NCBI GenBank assembly: GCA_945888375.1
Contig: CAMCZZ010000004.1
Span: forward strand, 112,499 to 176,498
Length of the DNA stretch: 64,000 bases
Source of the DNA: Akkermansia muciniphila
GTDB taxonomy: Bacteria; Verrucomicrobiota; Verrucomicrobiia; Opitutales; Opitutaceae
Reading direction: 5' to 3'
The notes under the pieces: generated by a model
The model's database searches: none
Told to the model about the DNA's origin: nothing
The model's input: the letters and a program-made list of their open reading frames with translations, nothing else
Position numbers and translations under genes: made by a program
Part shown: positions 8,366 to 16,590 of the stretch, one piece after another
Position numbering within the stretch: position 1 is the stretch's first letter
Layout of the letters: each line of letters opens with the position of its first letter

Positions 8366-8629
8366 GTGTCCGCCACCCTTGCCCGACTTTATCCTGAGTC
8401 CTTGCCGCTGTGCCAATTACCGGCCGGCGAGTCAGCTCGCGTGCAAGCCCTGAGCGGCGAGACCGCCTTTTGCCAACGCCTCCGGGAGCTAGGCTTTGGT
8501 GAGCGCACCTTTGTGACCAAGATAAGCGGTCGCGGCCCCTTCATTTGCGTGGTCAACGGTTGTCGCCTCGCCCTTAGCCACGATGCCGCCGCCTGCATCC
8601 TGGTCGAGCCCACCGGACTCAGGAAATAA
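8366..8629 (+). CDS. feoA: FeoA domain protein (first copy)
   Basis: 87-aa SH3-like FeoA protein, the small cytosolic partner of the FeoB ferrous-iron transporter. The FeoA core runs from CQLPAGESARVQALSG through CQRLRELGFGERTFV to FICVVNGCRLALSHDAAACILVEP. It starts at a GTG (8366), directly after the palindromic operator candidate. It is the first of two tandem feoA genes ahead of feoB. Two Cys residues near the N-terminus and one in VNGCRLAL are extra compared with the second copy, so the two may not be interchangeable. Confidence 0.92.
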   Translation: MSATLARLYPESLPLCQLPAGESARVQALSGETAFCQRLRELGFGERTFVTKISGRGPFICVVNGCRLALSHDAAACILVEPTGLRK

Positions 8630-8713
8630 CCGCAGGCTTCGGCCCCGATTCCCCTGACAATTCCGCAGCAGTCTAAAGCCCCGCAGGGATAAAACCCGGA
8701 TACCCCGCCCAAC

Positions 8714-8953
8714 ATGAACCTCGCCCAGTTGCCCGTCGGCGCCTCCGCCGCGATCCAAGCCTACCCGCAGGCCGGCCCCGCCTTTACCCGCCTCCGCGAG
8801 ATGGGGATGCTGCCCGGCACCCGCGTCACCTTGGTGCGCGTCGCTCCGCTCGGCGACCCGATCGAGATCCAAGTCCGCGGCTACCGCCTTTCCTTGCGCA
8901 AGTCGGAGGCCTCCCAAGTGGAACTCGCCCCCGAGCCACCCGCCGCCACATGA
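8714..8953 (+). CDS. feoA: FeoA domain protein (second copy)
   Basis: 79-aa FeoA with the typical pattern LAQLPVGASAAIQ, FTRLREMGMLPGTRVTLVRVAPLGDPIEIQ (read in two blocks) and the closing VRGYRLSLRKSEASQVEL. This copy is closer to the standard FeoA than the first one. Its stop codon overlaps the feoB start by 4 bases (ATGA at 8950-8953), which implies translational coupling with feoB. Confidence 0.94.
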   Translation: MNLAQLPVGASAAIQAYPQAGPAFTRLREMGMLPGTRVTLVRVAPLGDPIEIQVRGYRLSLRKSEASQVELAPEPPAAT

Positions 8954-11103
8954 GTGCGCCCTCCCCCGCCCCCGCCGCGCCCCGGTCCGCCCCGGTTTAC
9001 GCCCTCGTGGGCAATCCGAACTGCGGCAAATCCACCCTGTTCAACGCCCTCACCGGCTTGAAACAAAAGGTGGGCAACTACCCCGGCGTCACCGTCGAGC
9101 GCAAAGTCGGCACCGCCTACACCCAGCACGGCCAGCCCCTCACCCTGATCGACCTGCCCGGCGCCTACTCGCTCGCCGCTCGCTCGCCCGACGAGGCCGT
9201 GACCCGCGACGTGTTGCTCGGCCGTCGCGCCGACACCCCCACGCCCGACCGCATCATCTGCATCGCCGACGCCACCAACCTCGAGCGCAACCTCTACCTC
9301 GTCCACCAGATCCTCGACCTCGGCCGGCCGGTCATTCTCGTGCTGAACATGATGGACCTCGCCGCCCAGGCCGGCCTGACCGTGCGCGCCGACCACCTCA
9401 GCCGCGAGCTGGGCATCCCTGTGATCCCCTGCGAAGCCGCCCACGGCAAAGGCTTGATCGAGCTAAAGCTCGCGCTGTCCCGCCCCGACCTGCCCCTCCC
9501 CCGCCACGCGTGGGATATCCCCGCCGCCCTCGCCCCCGCCGTATCCGAACTTCAAGCCTCGCTCAGCGCCCAGGACGGCAAGGCCCCGCTCGTCGCCCGC
9601 GCCGAGGCCCTGCTCCTCCTCACCGACCCCGACCCGGTGCGCGTCGCCGGCTCCACCCCGCTCTCCGCCGCCACCGCCCGCATTCTCGAAAGTTGGAAAC
9701 AACGCTGGTCGTCCGACGGCACCGATTGCTCCGGCACGCTTGTCGCCGCGCGCTACGACGCCATCGGCCGGCTCGCCCGGGAGACCATCGTGCCGCCCGC
9801 CACCGGCGCCCACCCGACCGCCGCCGACGCCACCCTCGCACTGAGTGACCGGATCGATGCCGTCGCCACCCATCCAGTCTGGGGTTGGGTGATCTTTGCC
9901 AGCATCATGGCAACGATGTTTCTCGGCATCTTCACCCTCGCCGGCATCCCGATGGGCTGGATCGAGAGCCTGATGGGCTGGCTCGGCGACCACGTCTCCG
10001 CGCTCCTCCCGCCCGGAGATTTTCACGACCTGGTGATCGACGGCGCCCTCGCTGGGATAGGCGGTGTGATCATTTTTCTACCCCAGATCCTCATCCTGTT
10101 TTTCTTCATCGGCCTGCTCGAAAGCACCGGCTACATGGCCCGCGCCGCGTTCATCATGGACCGCGTGATGAGCCGCGTCGGCCTGAACGGCAAAAGCTTC
10201 ATCCCCCTGCTCAGCTCCTACGCCTGCGCCATCCCGGGCATCATGGCCGCGCGCACCATCGAGGAGCCGAAGGACCGCCTCGCCACCATCCTCGTGGCCC
10301 CCTTCATGAGCTGCTCGGCGCGCCTCCCGGTTTACCTGCTGCTCATCGCCGCGCTGGTGTCGTCCAACGAGGTCCCGCTCGGCACCCAGGTCGGGCTGAT
10401 GTTGCTCATGTATTTCCTCGGCACCGCCGGGGCCTTCGCCTTCGCGTGGCTGTTCAAAAAAACCCTCCTGCGCGGCGCGCCTCCGCTCATGATCATGGAG
10501 CTGCCGCCCTACCGCCTTCCGCGCCTGCGCGACGTCGCCTGGCAGATGTGGGAACGCGGGGCGGTCTTCGTGAAACGGGCCGGCACCGTCATCCTCGCTT
10601 TATCCATCGTGCTCTGGTTTTTGGCCAACTTCCCCAAGCCCCCCGCCGTCGCCGAGGGCGAGCCGCCGGTGGACGCCCTCGCGCACAGCTTTGCCGGTCG
10701 CGCCGGCCACGCCATCGAGCCGCTCATCGCCCCTCTGGGTTTCGATTGGCGCATCGGCATCGGCCTCATCCAGTCCTTCGCCGCCCGCGAGGTGTTCAAC
10801 AGCTCCATGGGCGTGATTTTCGCGGTCGAGGAAAGCGACGACGAGGCCGCCACCCAGGCCCACCTGCGCGACGCCCTGCGCACCGCAGTCCGCCCCGACG
10901 GCACGCCCCTCTTCACGCCGCTAGTCTGCCTCTCGCTGATGGTCTTCTACGTCTTCGCCATGCAGTGCATCAGCACCATCGCGGTGGTGAAGCGCGAGAC
11001 CGCCGGCTGGAAATGGCCCCTCTTCCAGCTCGCCTACATGACCGGCACGGCCTGGCTGGCCTGCTTCATTCTTTACCAAGTCGGCCGGGCCCTCGGCTTC
11101 TGA
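8950..11103 (+). CDS. feoB: Ferrous iron transporter FeoB
   Basis: 717-aa inner-membrane Fe(II) transporter with a cytosolic G-protein domain. The G domain shows G1 GNPNCGKST (residues 21-29), a G2 threonine in NYPGVTVERK, G3 DLPGAYSL, and G4 as NMMD (the usual NxxD). A spacer (GDI-like) region precedes the polytopic membrane part, beginning near GWVIFASIMATMFLGIF. It contains the Gate motifs STGYMARAAFIMDRVM and YACAIPGIMAART. Length and domain order match the family. It is coupled to the second feoA at its start and is followed 2 bases later by a small Cys-rich membrane protein gene. Confidence 0.98.
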   Translation: MSAPSPAPAAPRSAPVYALVGNPNCGKSTLFNALTGLKQKVGNYPGVTVERKVGTAYTQHGQPLTLIDLPGAYSLAARSPDEAVTRDVLLGRRADTPTPDRIICIADATNLERNLYLVHQILDLGRPVILVLNMMDLAAQAGLTVRADHLSRELGIPVIPCEAAHGKGLIELKLALSRPDLPLPRHAWDIPAALAPAVSELQASLSAQDGKAPLVARAEALLLLTDPDPVRVAGSTPLSAATARILESWKQRWSSDGTDCSGTLVAARYDAIGRLARETIVPPATGAHPTAADATLALSDRIDAVATHPVWGWVIFASIMATMFLGIFTLAGIPMGWIESLMGWLGDHVSALLPPGDFHDLVIDGALAGIGGVIIFLPQILILFFFIGLLESTGYMARAAFIMDRVMSRVGLNGKSFIPLLSSYACAIPGIMAARTIEEPKDRLATILVAPFMSCSARLPVYLLLIAALVSSNEVPLGTQVGLMLLMYFLGTAGAFAFAWLFKKTLLRGAPPLMIMELPPYRLPRLRDVAWQMWERGAVFVKRAGTVILALSIVLWFLANFPKPPAVAEGEPPVDALAHSFAGRAGHAIEPLIAPLGFDWRIGIGLIQSFAAREVFNSSMGVIFAVEESDDEAATQAHLRDALRTAVRPDGTPLFTPLVCLSLMVFYVFAMQCISTIAVVKRETAGWKWPLFQLAYMTGTAWLACFILYQVGRALGF

Positions 11104-11105
11104 CC

Positions 11106-11282
11106 ATGGCCGCGGACTGGCAAACCCCGCTCGCGCTTCTCGTCGTGGCCGTCGCCGCCGCCAGCCTGCTCATGCCTGCCCTCCGCCGGTTGCGCGCCGG
11201 CGCCGAGGCGAAAGGCGGTTGCGCCTCCGGCGACGAAGGCTGCGGCTGCACCGCCGTGAAGAAAAACCTCCGCGTCAAATGA
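11106..11282 (+). CDS. FeoB-associated Cys-rich membrane protein
   Basis: 58-aa protein: one N-terminal membrane helix (LALLVVAVAAASLLMPAL), then a basic stretch, a Cys cluster (GGCASGDEGCGCTAV) and a Lys-rich tail. This is the layout of small FeoB-associated Cys-rich proteins encoded next to feoB, some of which are compared with FeoC. A role in iron sensing or Fe-S binding is plausible but unproven. It starts 2 bases after the feoB stop, and its own stop overlaps the next start (ATGA at 11279-11282), so it is an integral part of the operon. Confidence 0.85.
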   Translation: MAADWQTPLALLVVAVAAASLLMPALRRLRAGAEAKGGCASGDEGCGCTAVKKNLRVK

Positions 11283-11584
11283 ACTCCCTCGCCACGCCCC
11301 TCGCCCGTCTCCGCCTCATCGGCCTGCTCGAAGGCGTTTCCTTTCTCGTGCTTCTGCTGGTTGCGATGCCGCTCAAATACCTCGCCGACCAGCCCTTGGC
11401 GGTGCGCTACGTGGGCATGGCGCACGGCGTCCTCTTTATGCTCTACCTGCTCGCACTGGTGCCGGTCGCACTCGACCGCCGCTGGAGCTGGAGAACCTGC
11501 GCGCTGGCCGTGCTGGCCAGCGTGTTCCCCGCCGGCCCCTTCGTCTTCGACGCCCGCGTCTTGCGGCCGCTGGAAAAAAACTGA
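11279..11584 (+). CDS. DUF3817 family membrane protein
   Basis: 101-aa membrane protein with three hydrophobic helices (EGVSFLVLLLVAMPLKY, MAHGVLFMLYLLALVPVAL, and a C-terminal CALAVLASVFPAGPFVFD). The RLIGLLEGVSFL start and YVGMAHGVLF core match DUF3817, a family often annotated as integral membrane protein of unknown function. The start overlaps the preceding stop by 4 bases, making it the last gene of the feo operon. Whether it takes part in iron uptake is unknown. Confidence 0.87.
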   Translation: MNSLATPLARLRLIGLLEGVSFLVLLLVAMPLKYLADQPLAVRYVGMAHGVLFMLYLLALVPVALDRRWSWRTCALAVLASVFPAGPFVFDARVLRPLEKN

Positions 11585-11643
11585 GGCCGACGCGCTCGAA
11601 CGGCGCGCCGGCCCCATGAAATTCCGAAGCGGCTCGCGGCGGC

Positions 11644-12264
11644 TCAATACTTCACGCCGCAGCCGTAGGGCTGGGTCGAGGACGTGGCCACGGGCTGGCC
11701 GGCCTTGAGGGCGGCGAGCGCGGTCTTCACGTAATTCTCGGCGCCGGCGATGTCCTTGGCGTCAGCGGAGCGCTTGCTGTCGATCGCGCCCTGATAAACC
11801 AGCACGCCCTCGGGGTTGATGACATAGAGGTGCGGCGTGGTCTTGGCGGCGTAGGCCTTGCCGACCTTGCCGTCGCGGTCGCGCAAATACGCGGTGGCGG
11901 CGGCCTGGTTCTTGGCTAGCCAGGCCTTGATGGCCGCGTCGTCATAGTCACCCTGCTTGCCGGTGGCGGCGGAGTTGATCTGGAGCCAGACCACGCCGTC
12001 GGACGTGGCGGCTTTCTGGGTGGCAGGAAGGTTGCCGCTCTGCTCGTAATGTTTGACCACAAACGGGCATTCCGGGTTGGTCCACTCGAGGACCACCGTC
12101 TTGCCTTTGAAATCAGCCAGCTGATGGGTTTTGCCGGCGAGATCAGTCAGGGTGAAGGCCGGCGCGGGCTCGCCGACGGTGGCGGCCGAGAGCAGGCCGG
12201 CAGTGCAAAATCCGAGGACGGCCAGGCCGCCGCGGACGAGGGTGAGGAGGGAGGTGGTGGTCAT
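11644..12264 (-). CDS. Exported thioredoxin-fold redoxin (AhpC/TSA-like)
   Basis: 206-aa protein with a signal peptide (VRGGLAVLGFCTAGLLSA, cleavage near residue 29) and a peroxiredoxin-like fold: GEPAPAFTLTDLAGKTHQL, then VVLEWTNPECPFVVKHYE with a single Cys in place of CxxC, and TTPHLYVINPEGVLVYQGAID. The C-terminus PYGCGVKY holds a second Cys, seen in this subgroup of periplasmic thioredoxin-family proteins. Likely an envelope thiol redox protein or peroxidase; substrate unknown. The ATG at 12264 gives the signal peptide directly. It converges on the feo operon, 59 bases away, with no clear terminator between. Confidence 0.88.
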   Translation of the reverse strand: MTTTSLLTLVRGGLAVLGFCTAGLLSAATVGEPAPAFTLTDLAGKTHQLADFKGKTVVLEWTNPECPFVVKHYEQSGNLPATQKAATSDGVVWLQINSAATGKQGDYDDAAIKAWLAKNQAAATAYLRDRDGKVGKAYAAKTTPHLYVINPEGVLVYQGAIDSKRSADAKDIAGAENYVKTALAALKAGQPVATSSTQPYGCGVKY

Positions 12265-12354
12265 GGATGGAGGTGGAGAGGTTGCGGAATCTGACAATAC
12301 GGACACCCACCATCAAACCCAAGAACCCGGTCCGCGCCAGCCGACCATGTTTTT

Positions 12355-13896
12355 TTGCCTCTCGCTTTGCCCTCGCCCCACGCCGTCCCGCCACGCACCT
12401 TTCACACCGTGGCTGGCTGGCTGAACGACACCTTTCGCCTCGGCTGGGGCGCTCTTTATTGGAACACGCGCAAAACGTGGTTCGCCGCGCGCGGCCGTCG
12501 CGGCCGTTGCCCGTGCCAGGTCGGCAGCGACTCGGGCCGGGGCGGTGAAACCGGCTGCGAGGCCGTGCTCGGCTACCGTTCGCCCGCGCGTTTCCGCGCC
12601 CTTTGCCCCCTGCTGGCGCAACGCGCGAACGGCGACTGGGTATGCTTGGTGGACACGGCGGCGGTGAGGCCGTTCTGGAGCCGGGTGGCCGCCGGGCTCG
12701 GCGTCGCCAGCCTCGTGCTCGCCCTCACCGCCATCCTCGGCGCCTACCTCCTCCTGCGCGGCATCGGCTATGAAGTGTCCTTCACCCAGGTCGCGTGGCC
12801 GCCCGCCTGGCACCAGTTTCGCCAAGTGCAATCGGCCTTCTACTTGGACCGGGCTCGCGCGGCCCGCGCGGAGGGGCACATGGAGGAGACCCTGCTTTCC
12901 CTTTCCAACGCCTATGAACTCAACCCGGCCGACCATCGCACCGGGCTGCTCCTCGCCCAGCTCTGGCAAGCCGGGCAACCCCTGCTCTCCGACCAACTCT
13001 ATGCCCGGCTCTTCCGCGAACACCCCGCCCACCGCGCCGAAATCGCCCCGGCCTGGTATCGCGCCCTCCTGGCCCGCGGCGATTTCAACGCCATCCAGCG
13101 CCTAGCCGGGGAACGCCTGCTCTCCAGTGGCCCCGCGCCCGCCGCTTGGCTGCAGGCGATCCTGTTCGCCAGCCGTCAAACCGGTGAGGCCGCCCCTCTC
13201 GCACGCCTGCTGGCCGAGCCCGCCCTGCCCCCCGACCTCGCCCCGCTGCTACGTCTGGAATACACGCTCTACTCGGCTCCTCCCGAGACCCGTATCCAGC
13301 TGCTCGCCCAAGCCGCCGAAGGCGAAACCAACCCCTTCGCCCGCTACCACCTGCTTTGCCGTCTGCTGGCCGAAGGCCGCCCCGAGCTGGTGCTCGCGCG
13401 GCTCGACCTGCCATCGTGTCCTTTGGGCAACCGCGAAAAAATCCGCCTACGGCTCGATTCGCTTGCCGTGCTCGGGCGCCCTGATGTCCGGGCCGAGCTC
13501 GTGCGCCAGCTCCTCGCCCAGCCCACCCAACCCGCTTTGTGCGAATTATTGAGCAGTCATCTCGCGGCCCACCCCGACCGCGACCTGCTCCGCGCCTATG
13601 CCGCCAAACTCGAGGCCAGCCCCCTCCCGCCGGGTGAGGCCGTGCATCCGCAGCTCCTGGCTTTTTTCGGCGCCTGTGCCGCCCTTGGCGACGCCGACCT
13701 GCTCGACACCGCCATCCATCTGGTCAATACCTCGGCCGGTCGTGATTACCGCACGCTCCACGCCGTGCGAAAACTTTTCCCGCCCACGGCGCCCCTCCGC
13801 CCCGAAGTCTTTCTTCCCGTTCTTCAACCCTTGCCGCTCGACACCGTCTACGCCCTTTACGGGCACTTTGCCCCGCCCCCGCCCTTCCCGCCCTGA
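12355..13896 (+). CDS. Membrane-anchored TPR-like repeat protein of unknown function
   Basis: About 513 aa. Residues ~1-95 are cytosolic with a short CPC motif in a basic stretch (RGRRGRCPCQ). One membrane helix follows (VAAGLGVASLVLALTAILGAYLLL, ~110-133). The remainder (~150-510) is alpha-helical with TPR-like pairs such as EETLLSLSNAYELNPADHRTGLLLAQLW. It resembles uncharacterised verrucomicrobial proteins and I assign no function. A TTG start at 12355 is used; a GTG at 12409 is an equally good alternative. Two tiny membrane-protein ORFs follow, the first only 2 bases after the stop, suggesting one operon. Confidence 0.75.
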   Translation: MPLALPSPHAVPPRTFHTVAGWLNDTFRLGWGALYWNTRKTWFAARGRRGRCPCQVGSDSGRGGETGCEAVLGYRSPARFRALCPLLAQRANGDWVCLVDTAAVRPFWSRVAAGLGVASLVLALTAILGAYLLLRGIGYEVSFTQVAWPPAWHQFRQVQSAFYLDRARAARAEGHMEETLLSLSNAYELNPADHRTGLLLAQLWQAGQPLLSDQLYARLFREHPAHRAEIAPAWYRALLARGDFNAIQRLAGERLLSSGPAPAAWLQAILFASRQTGEAAPLARLLAEPALPPDLAPLLRLEYTLYSAPPETRIQLLAQAAEGETNPFARYHLLCRLLAEGRPELVLARLDLPSCPLGNREKIRLRLDSLAVLGRPDVRAELVRQLLAQPTQPALCELLSSHLAAHPDRDLLRAYAAKLEASPLPPGEAVHPQLLAFFGACAALGDADLLDTAIHLVNTSAGRDYRTLHAVRKLFPPTAPLRPEVFLPVLQPLPLDTVYALYGHFAPPPPFPP

Positions 13897-13898
13897 CC

Positions 13899-13994
13899 AT
13901 GTTGCATAAACTCACCCGCTCCGAGCGCGACGCCGTGCTCGTCCTCGCCACCCTCCTCGTCCTCGGGGTGATCGGCGTGTGGTGGCTGGGCTAG
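13899..13994 (+). CDS. 31-aa single-helix membrane miniprotein
   Basis: ATG at 13899 follows the preceding stop by 2 bases and ends in TAG at 13994. The product begins MLHKLTRSERDAVLVLATL and continues as one hydrophobic helix ending VWWLG. The Lys/Arg-rich N-terminus predicts an N-in orientation. The opening resembles the N-terminal anchor of helix-hairpin-helix (ComEA-like) proteins, but nothing of such a domain follows. Tight spacing argues that it is translated. It may instead be a remnant. Function unknown. Confidence 0.5.
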   Translation: MLHKLTRSERDAVLVLATLLVLGVIGVWWLG

Positions 13995-14008
13995 ACTCCC
14001 TCCCCTCC

Positions 14009-14227
14009 ATGCGCCTCCGCTTTCCGCATCTGCTGCAATTTTTAGCCGTCGTCGCGTTGGTGATCGGCCTGGGCTGGGTCGGCTTGCTCCGCCAGCAACG
14101 CGACCTTGCCCGGCTGGAAACCCGCGCCCTCGAGGCCGAAAACCGCGCCCTCCACCAGCAACTGGAGGCCGAACGCATCCTCGCCACCGCCGCCAGCCGA
14201 GCAGCCGCGCCCACCCCGCACCCTTAA
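14009..14227 (+). CDS. 72-aa membrane-anchored coiled-coil protein
   Basis: Small protein with a basic start (MRLRFPHLL), one membrane helix (FLAVVALVIGLGWVGLL) and a heptad-patterned helix (RDLARLETRALEAENRALHQQLEAER) that should form a coiled coil, ending in a short Pro/Ala tail. The layout is like FtsL/FtsB-type bitopic proteins, but I see no sequence signature that would justify that name. The ATG at 14009 is chosen because it begins with the membrane anchor; it lies 14 bases after the preceding miniprotein. Together with the 31-aa ORF and the repeat protein it may form a small envelope cluster. Confidence 0.65.
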   Translation: MRLRFPHLLQFLAVVALVIGLGWVGLLRQQRDLARLETRALEAENRALHQQLEAERILATAASRAAAPTPHP

Positions 14228-14272
14228 AACGGTCTCGACGGTCTTTTTCCCCACCCCAATCCTCCCCCTCTT

Positions 14273-15463
14273 ATGGTCATCAAACCCAAAGTCCGCGGCT
14301 TCGTCTGTGTCACTGCCCACCCCGCCGGCTGCGCCGCCCACGTCCAGGAGCAAATCGCCCGCGTCCAGGCCGCCGGCCCCATCGCCCAGGGCCCGAAGAA
14401 GGTCCTCGTGATCGGTGCCTCCACCGGCTACGGTCTGGCTTCGCGCATCTCGGCCGCCTTTGGCTCGGGAGCCGCCACCATCGGCGTATTTTTCGAGCGC
14501 CCCTCCGAGCCGGATAAAACCGCCACCCCCGGCTGGTATAACACCGCCGCCTTCACGGCCGCCGCCCGCTCCGCCGGCCTTTACGCCCGCAATTTCAACG
14601 GCGACGCCTTCTCCGACGCCCTGAAGACCGAAGTGCTCGCCGCGATCAAAGCCGACCTCGGCCAGGTCGATCTCGTGGTCTACTCCCTCGCCTCCCCGCG
14701 CCGCACCCACCCGAAGACCGGCGTCACCCACAAGTCCGTCCTAAAACCCGTCGGCCAGAGCTACTCCAACCAGACAGTCGATACGGATAAGGGCATCGTC
14801 AGCACCATCTCCATCGAACCCGCCAACGAGGCCGAGATCGCCGATACCACCGCAGTGATGGGCGGCGAGGATTGGGAAATGTGGATCAACGCCCTCGACG
14901 AGGCCAAGCTCCTCGCCCCCGGCGCCACTTCCGTCGCCTACTCCTACATCGGGCCCGAACTGACTTGGCCGATCTACAAAAACGGCACCATCGGCCTGGC
15001 CAAAAACGACCTCGAACGCGCCGCCAAGGCCATCAACGCCACCCTCAAGGTCAACGGTTATGGCCGCGCTTTCATCTCCGTGAACAAGGCGCTCGTCACC
15101 CAGGCGAGCTCCGCCATCCCGGTCGTCCCGCTCTACATCTCGATGCTTTACAAGATCATGAAAGCCAAGGGCACGCACGAGGGCTGCATCGAGCAGATCG
15201 ACCGCCTCTTCCGCACCCAGCTCTACGGCGGCCACGGCCTGGTGTTTGACGACGCCGGCCGCGTGCGCATCGACGATTGGGAGATGCGCCCCGAAGTGCA
15301 GGCCGAGGTCGCCACACTCTGGCCGCAGGTGAACACCGAGAACCTCGCCGCCCTGACCGACATCGCCGGCTACCGCACCGAGTTCCTCAAACTCTTCGGC
15401 TTCGGACTGCCCGGGATCGACTACGAAGCTGACATCGACCCGCACGTCGAGATCGCGGGCTGA
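14273..15463 (+). CDS. fabV: Enoyl-ACP reductase FabV (trans-2-enoyl-CoA reductase family)
   Basis: FabV reduces the trans-2 double bond of enoyl-ACP with NADH, the last step of each fatty-acid elongation round, and replaces FabI as the triclosan-resistant type. The 396-aa length is typical. Landmarks are [11 protein letters not shown] at the start, the NAD-binding [16 protein letters not shown] near residue 43-58, VYSLASPRR, and the catalytic Tyr-x8-Lys region [21 protein letters not shown] (two blocks, near residue 225-245). It points toward the pilT-like gene, whose stop lies 12 bases away on the other strand. Confidence 0.97.
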   Translation: MVIKPKVRGFVCVTAHPAGCAAHVQEQIARVQAAGPIAQGPKKVLVIGASTGYGLASRISAAFGSGAATIGVFFERPSEPDKTATPGWYNTAAFTAAARSAGLYARNFNGDAFSDALKTEVLAAIKADLGQVDLVVYSLASPRRTHPKTGVTHKSVLKPVGQSYSNQTVDTDKGIVSTISIEPANEAEIADTTAVMGGEDWEMWINALDEAKLLAPGATSVAYSYIGPELTWPIYKNGTIGLAKNDLERAAKAINATLKVNGYGRAFISVNKALVTQASSAIPVVPLYISMLYKIMKAKGTHEGCIEQIDRLFRTQLYGGHGLVFDDAGRVRIDDWEMRPEVQAEVATLWPQVNTENLAALTDIAGYRTEFLKLFGFGLPGIDYEADIDPHVEIAG

Positions 15464-15475
15464 GCCGCGCGAGTA

Positions 15476-16552
15476 TCAGTGCCCGCCGTCGAGGTCGCCG
15501 GGCTTGAGCAGGCCGGCGAACAGGCTTTTATCGGCCGCCTTGAGGTAGGCCTCGACCGGGTCGATGCTTTGGTCCTTCACCCGGGCCATCAGGCTCTGGT
15601 CCATCGTGGTCATGCCGTCGGCCCGGCCGTTTTCGATGATGGCGCGGATGTTGGCGATCTGGCCGCTCCGGATGGTGTTGGGCAACGCTTCGTGCTGAAG
15701 CAGGATCTCATGCACGGCGCAGCGGCCCTTCGGGATGCGTTTGCAGAGGAGCTGGGAGACGACGCCGGCGAGGCAGCCGGCGAGCATCACCCGCACCTGA
15801 TTCTGCTCGTCGGCAGGGAAGGCGTTGATGATGCGGTCGATGGTTTTGGGAGCGTTATTGGTGTGGAGCGTGCCGAAGACGAGCATGCCCATGGAGGCGC
15901 AGCCGAGGGCCAGCTTGATCGTCTCCAACTCGCGCATCTCGCCCAGCAGCAGGATGTCGGGATCATGGCGCATGGCCCCTTTCAGGGCCGCGCCGAAGGT
16001 GCGGGTGTGCTCGCCAACCTCGCGATGCACGATGGTCGATTTCTTGTGCGGGTGAACGAATTCAATCGGGTCCTCGATGGTGATGACGTGGCGGGCGAGG
16101 TGCGTGTTGATATAGTCGATCATCGCCGCGAGCGTGGTGGACTTGCCGGAGCCGGTGGGACCGGTCACGAGCACGAGGCCCTCATGCAGGTGGCAGAGTT
16201 TTTTCAACGCCTCGGGCAGCTTCAGCTCTTCAAAGGAAAGGATCTTCGAGGGGATCTGGCGGAAGACCGCCGCCATGCCCCAGTGGTTATAAAGGTAGTT
16301 GCCGCGAAACCGGGCGAGGCCGGCGATCTCGTAGGCGAGGTCGAGGTCGCGCCGCTCCAGAAAATCCGTCCAGCGGTGGGGCGGGCAGATTTCACTGAGA
16401 TAGGTCTCCATGCGGGCGGCGGTGATGGGCTCATCGCCGATGGGCGCGAGGCCGCCGGAGATGCGGGACTTTGGCGGCAGGCCGACCGTGAGATGCAGGT
16501 CGGAGCCGCCGCGTTCCAACATGGTGCGAAGCAGGGCGTCGATGGCGGGCAT
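15476..16552 (-). CDS. PilT/PilU-type pilus retraction ATPase
   Basis: 358-aa hexameric secretion ATPase of the PilT group. It lacks the N-terminal extension of PilB. Motifs in order: N-terminal PAS-like part with SDLHLTVG, Walker A GPTGSGKSTT near residue 129-138, Asp box TIEDPIEFVH, Walker B ILLLGEMRELETI and His box GTLHTNNAPKTIDR. A DGMTTMDQSL segment lies near the C-terminus. The ATG at 16552 is used; the open frame runs 49 codons further without family similarity. Its neighbour at 16591 is a longer paralogue, and a third PilT lies at 56.8 kb, so this copy is likely an accessory (PilU-like) motor. Which pilus it serves cannot be read here. Confidence 0.9.
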   Translation of the reverse strand: MPAIDALLRTMLERGGSDLHLTVGLPPKSRISGGLAPIGDEPITAARMETYLSEICPPHRWTDFLERRDLDLAYEIAGLARFRGNYLYNHWGMAAVFRQIPSKILSFEELKLPEALKKLCHLHEGLVLVTGPTGSGKSTTLAAMIDYINTHLARHVITIEDPIEFVHPHKKSTIVHREVGEHTRTFGAALKGAMRHDPDILLLGEMRELETIKLALGCASMGMLVFGTLHTNNAPKTIDRIINAFPADEQNQVRVMLAGCLAGVVSQLLCKRIPKGRCAVHEILLQHEALPNTIRSGQIANIRAIIENGRADGMTTMDQSLMARVKDQSIDPVEAYLKAADKSLFAGLLKPGDLDGGH

Positions 16553-16590
16553 GGCGGGTGGAGGAAGTCGCGAAGAGAGGTGAGCCAAGC

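Noticed and set aside
9885..11282. A 465-codon plus-strand frame overlapping feoB
   Set aside because: The first ~400 codons are the +2 frame of feoB with Arg/Pro-rich nonsense; only the last 58 codons (11106-11282) form a real gene.
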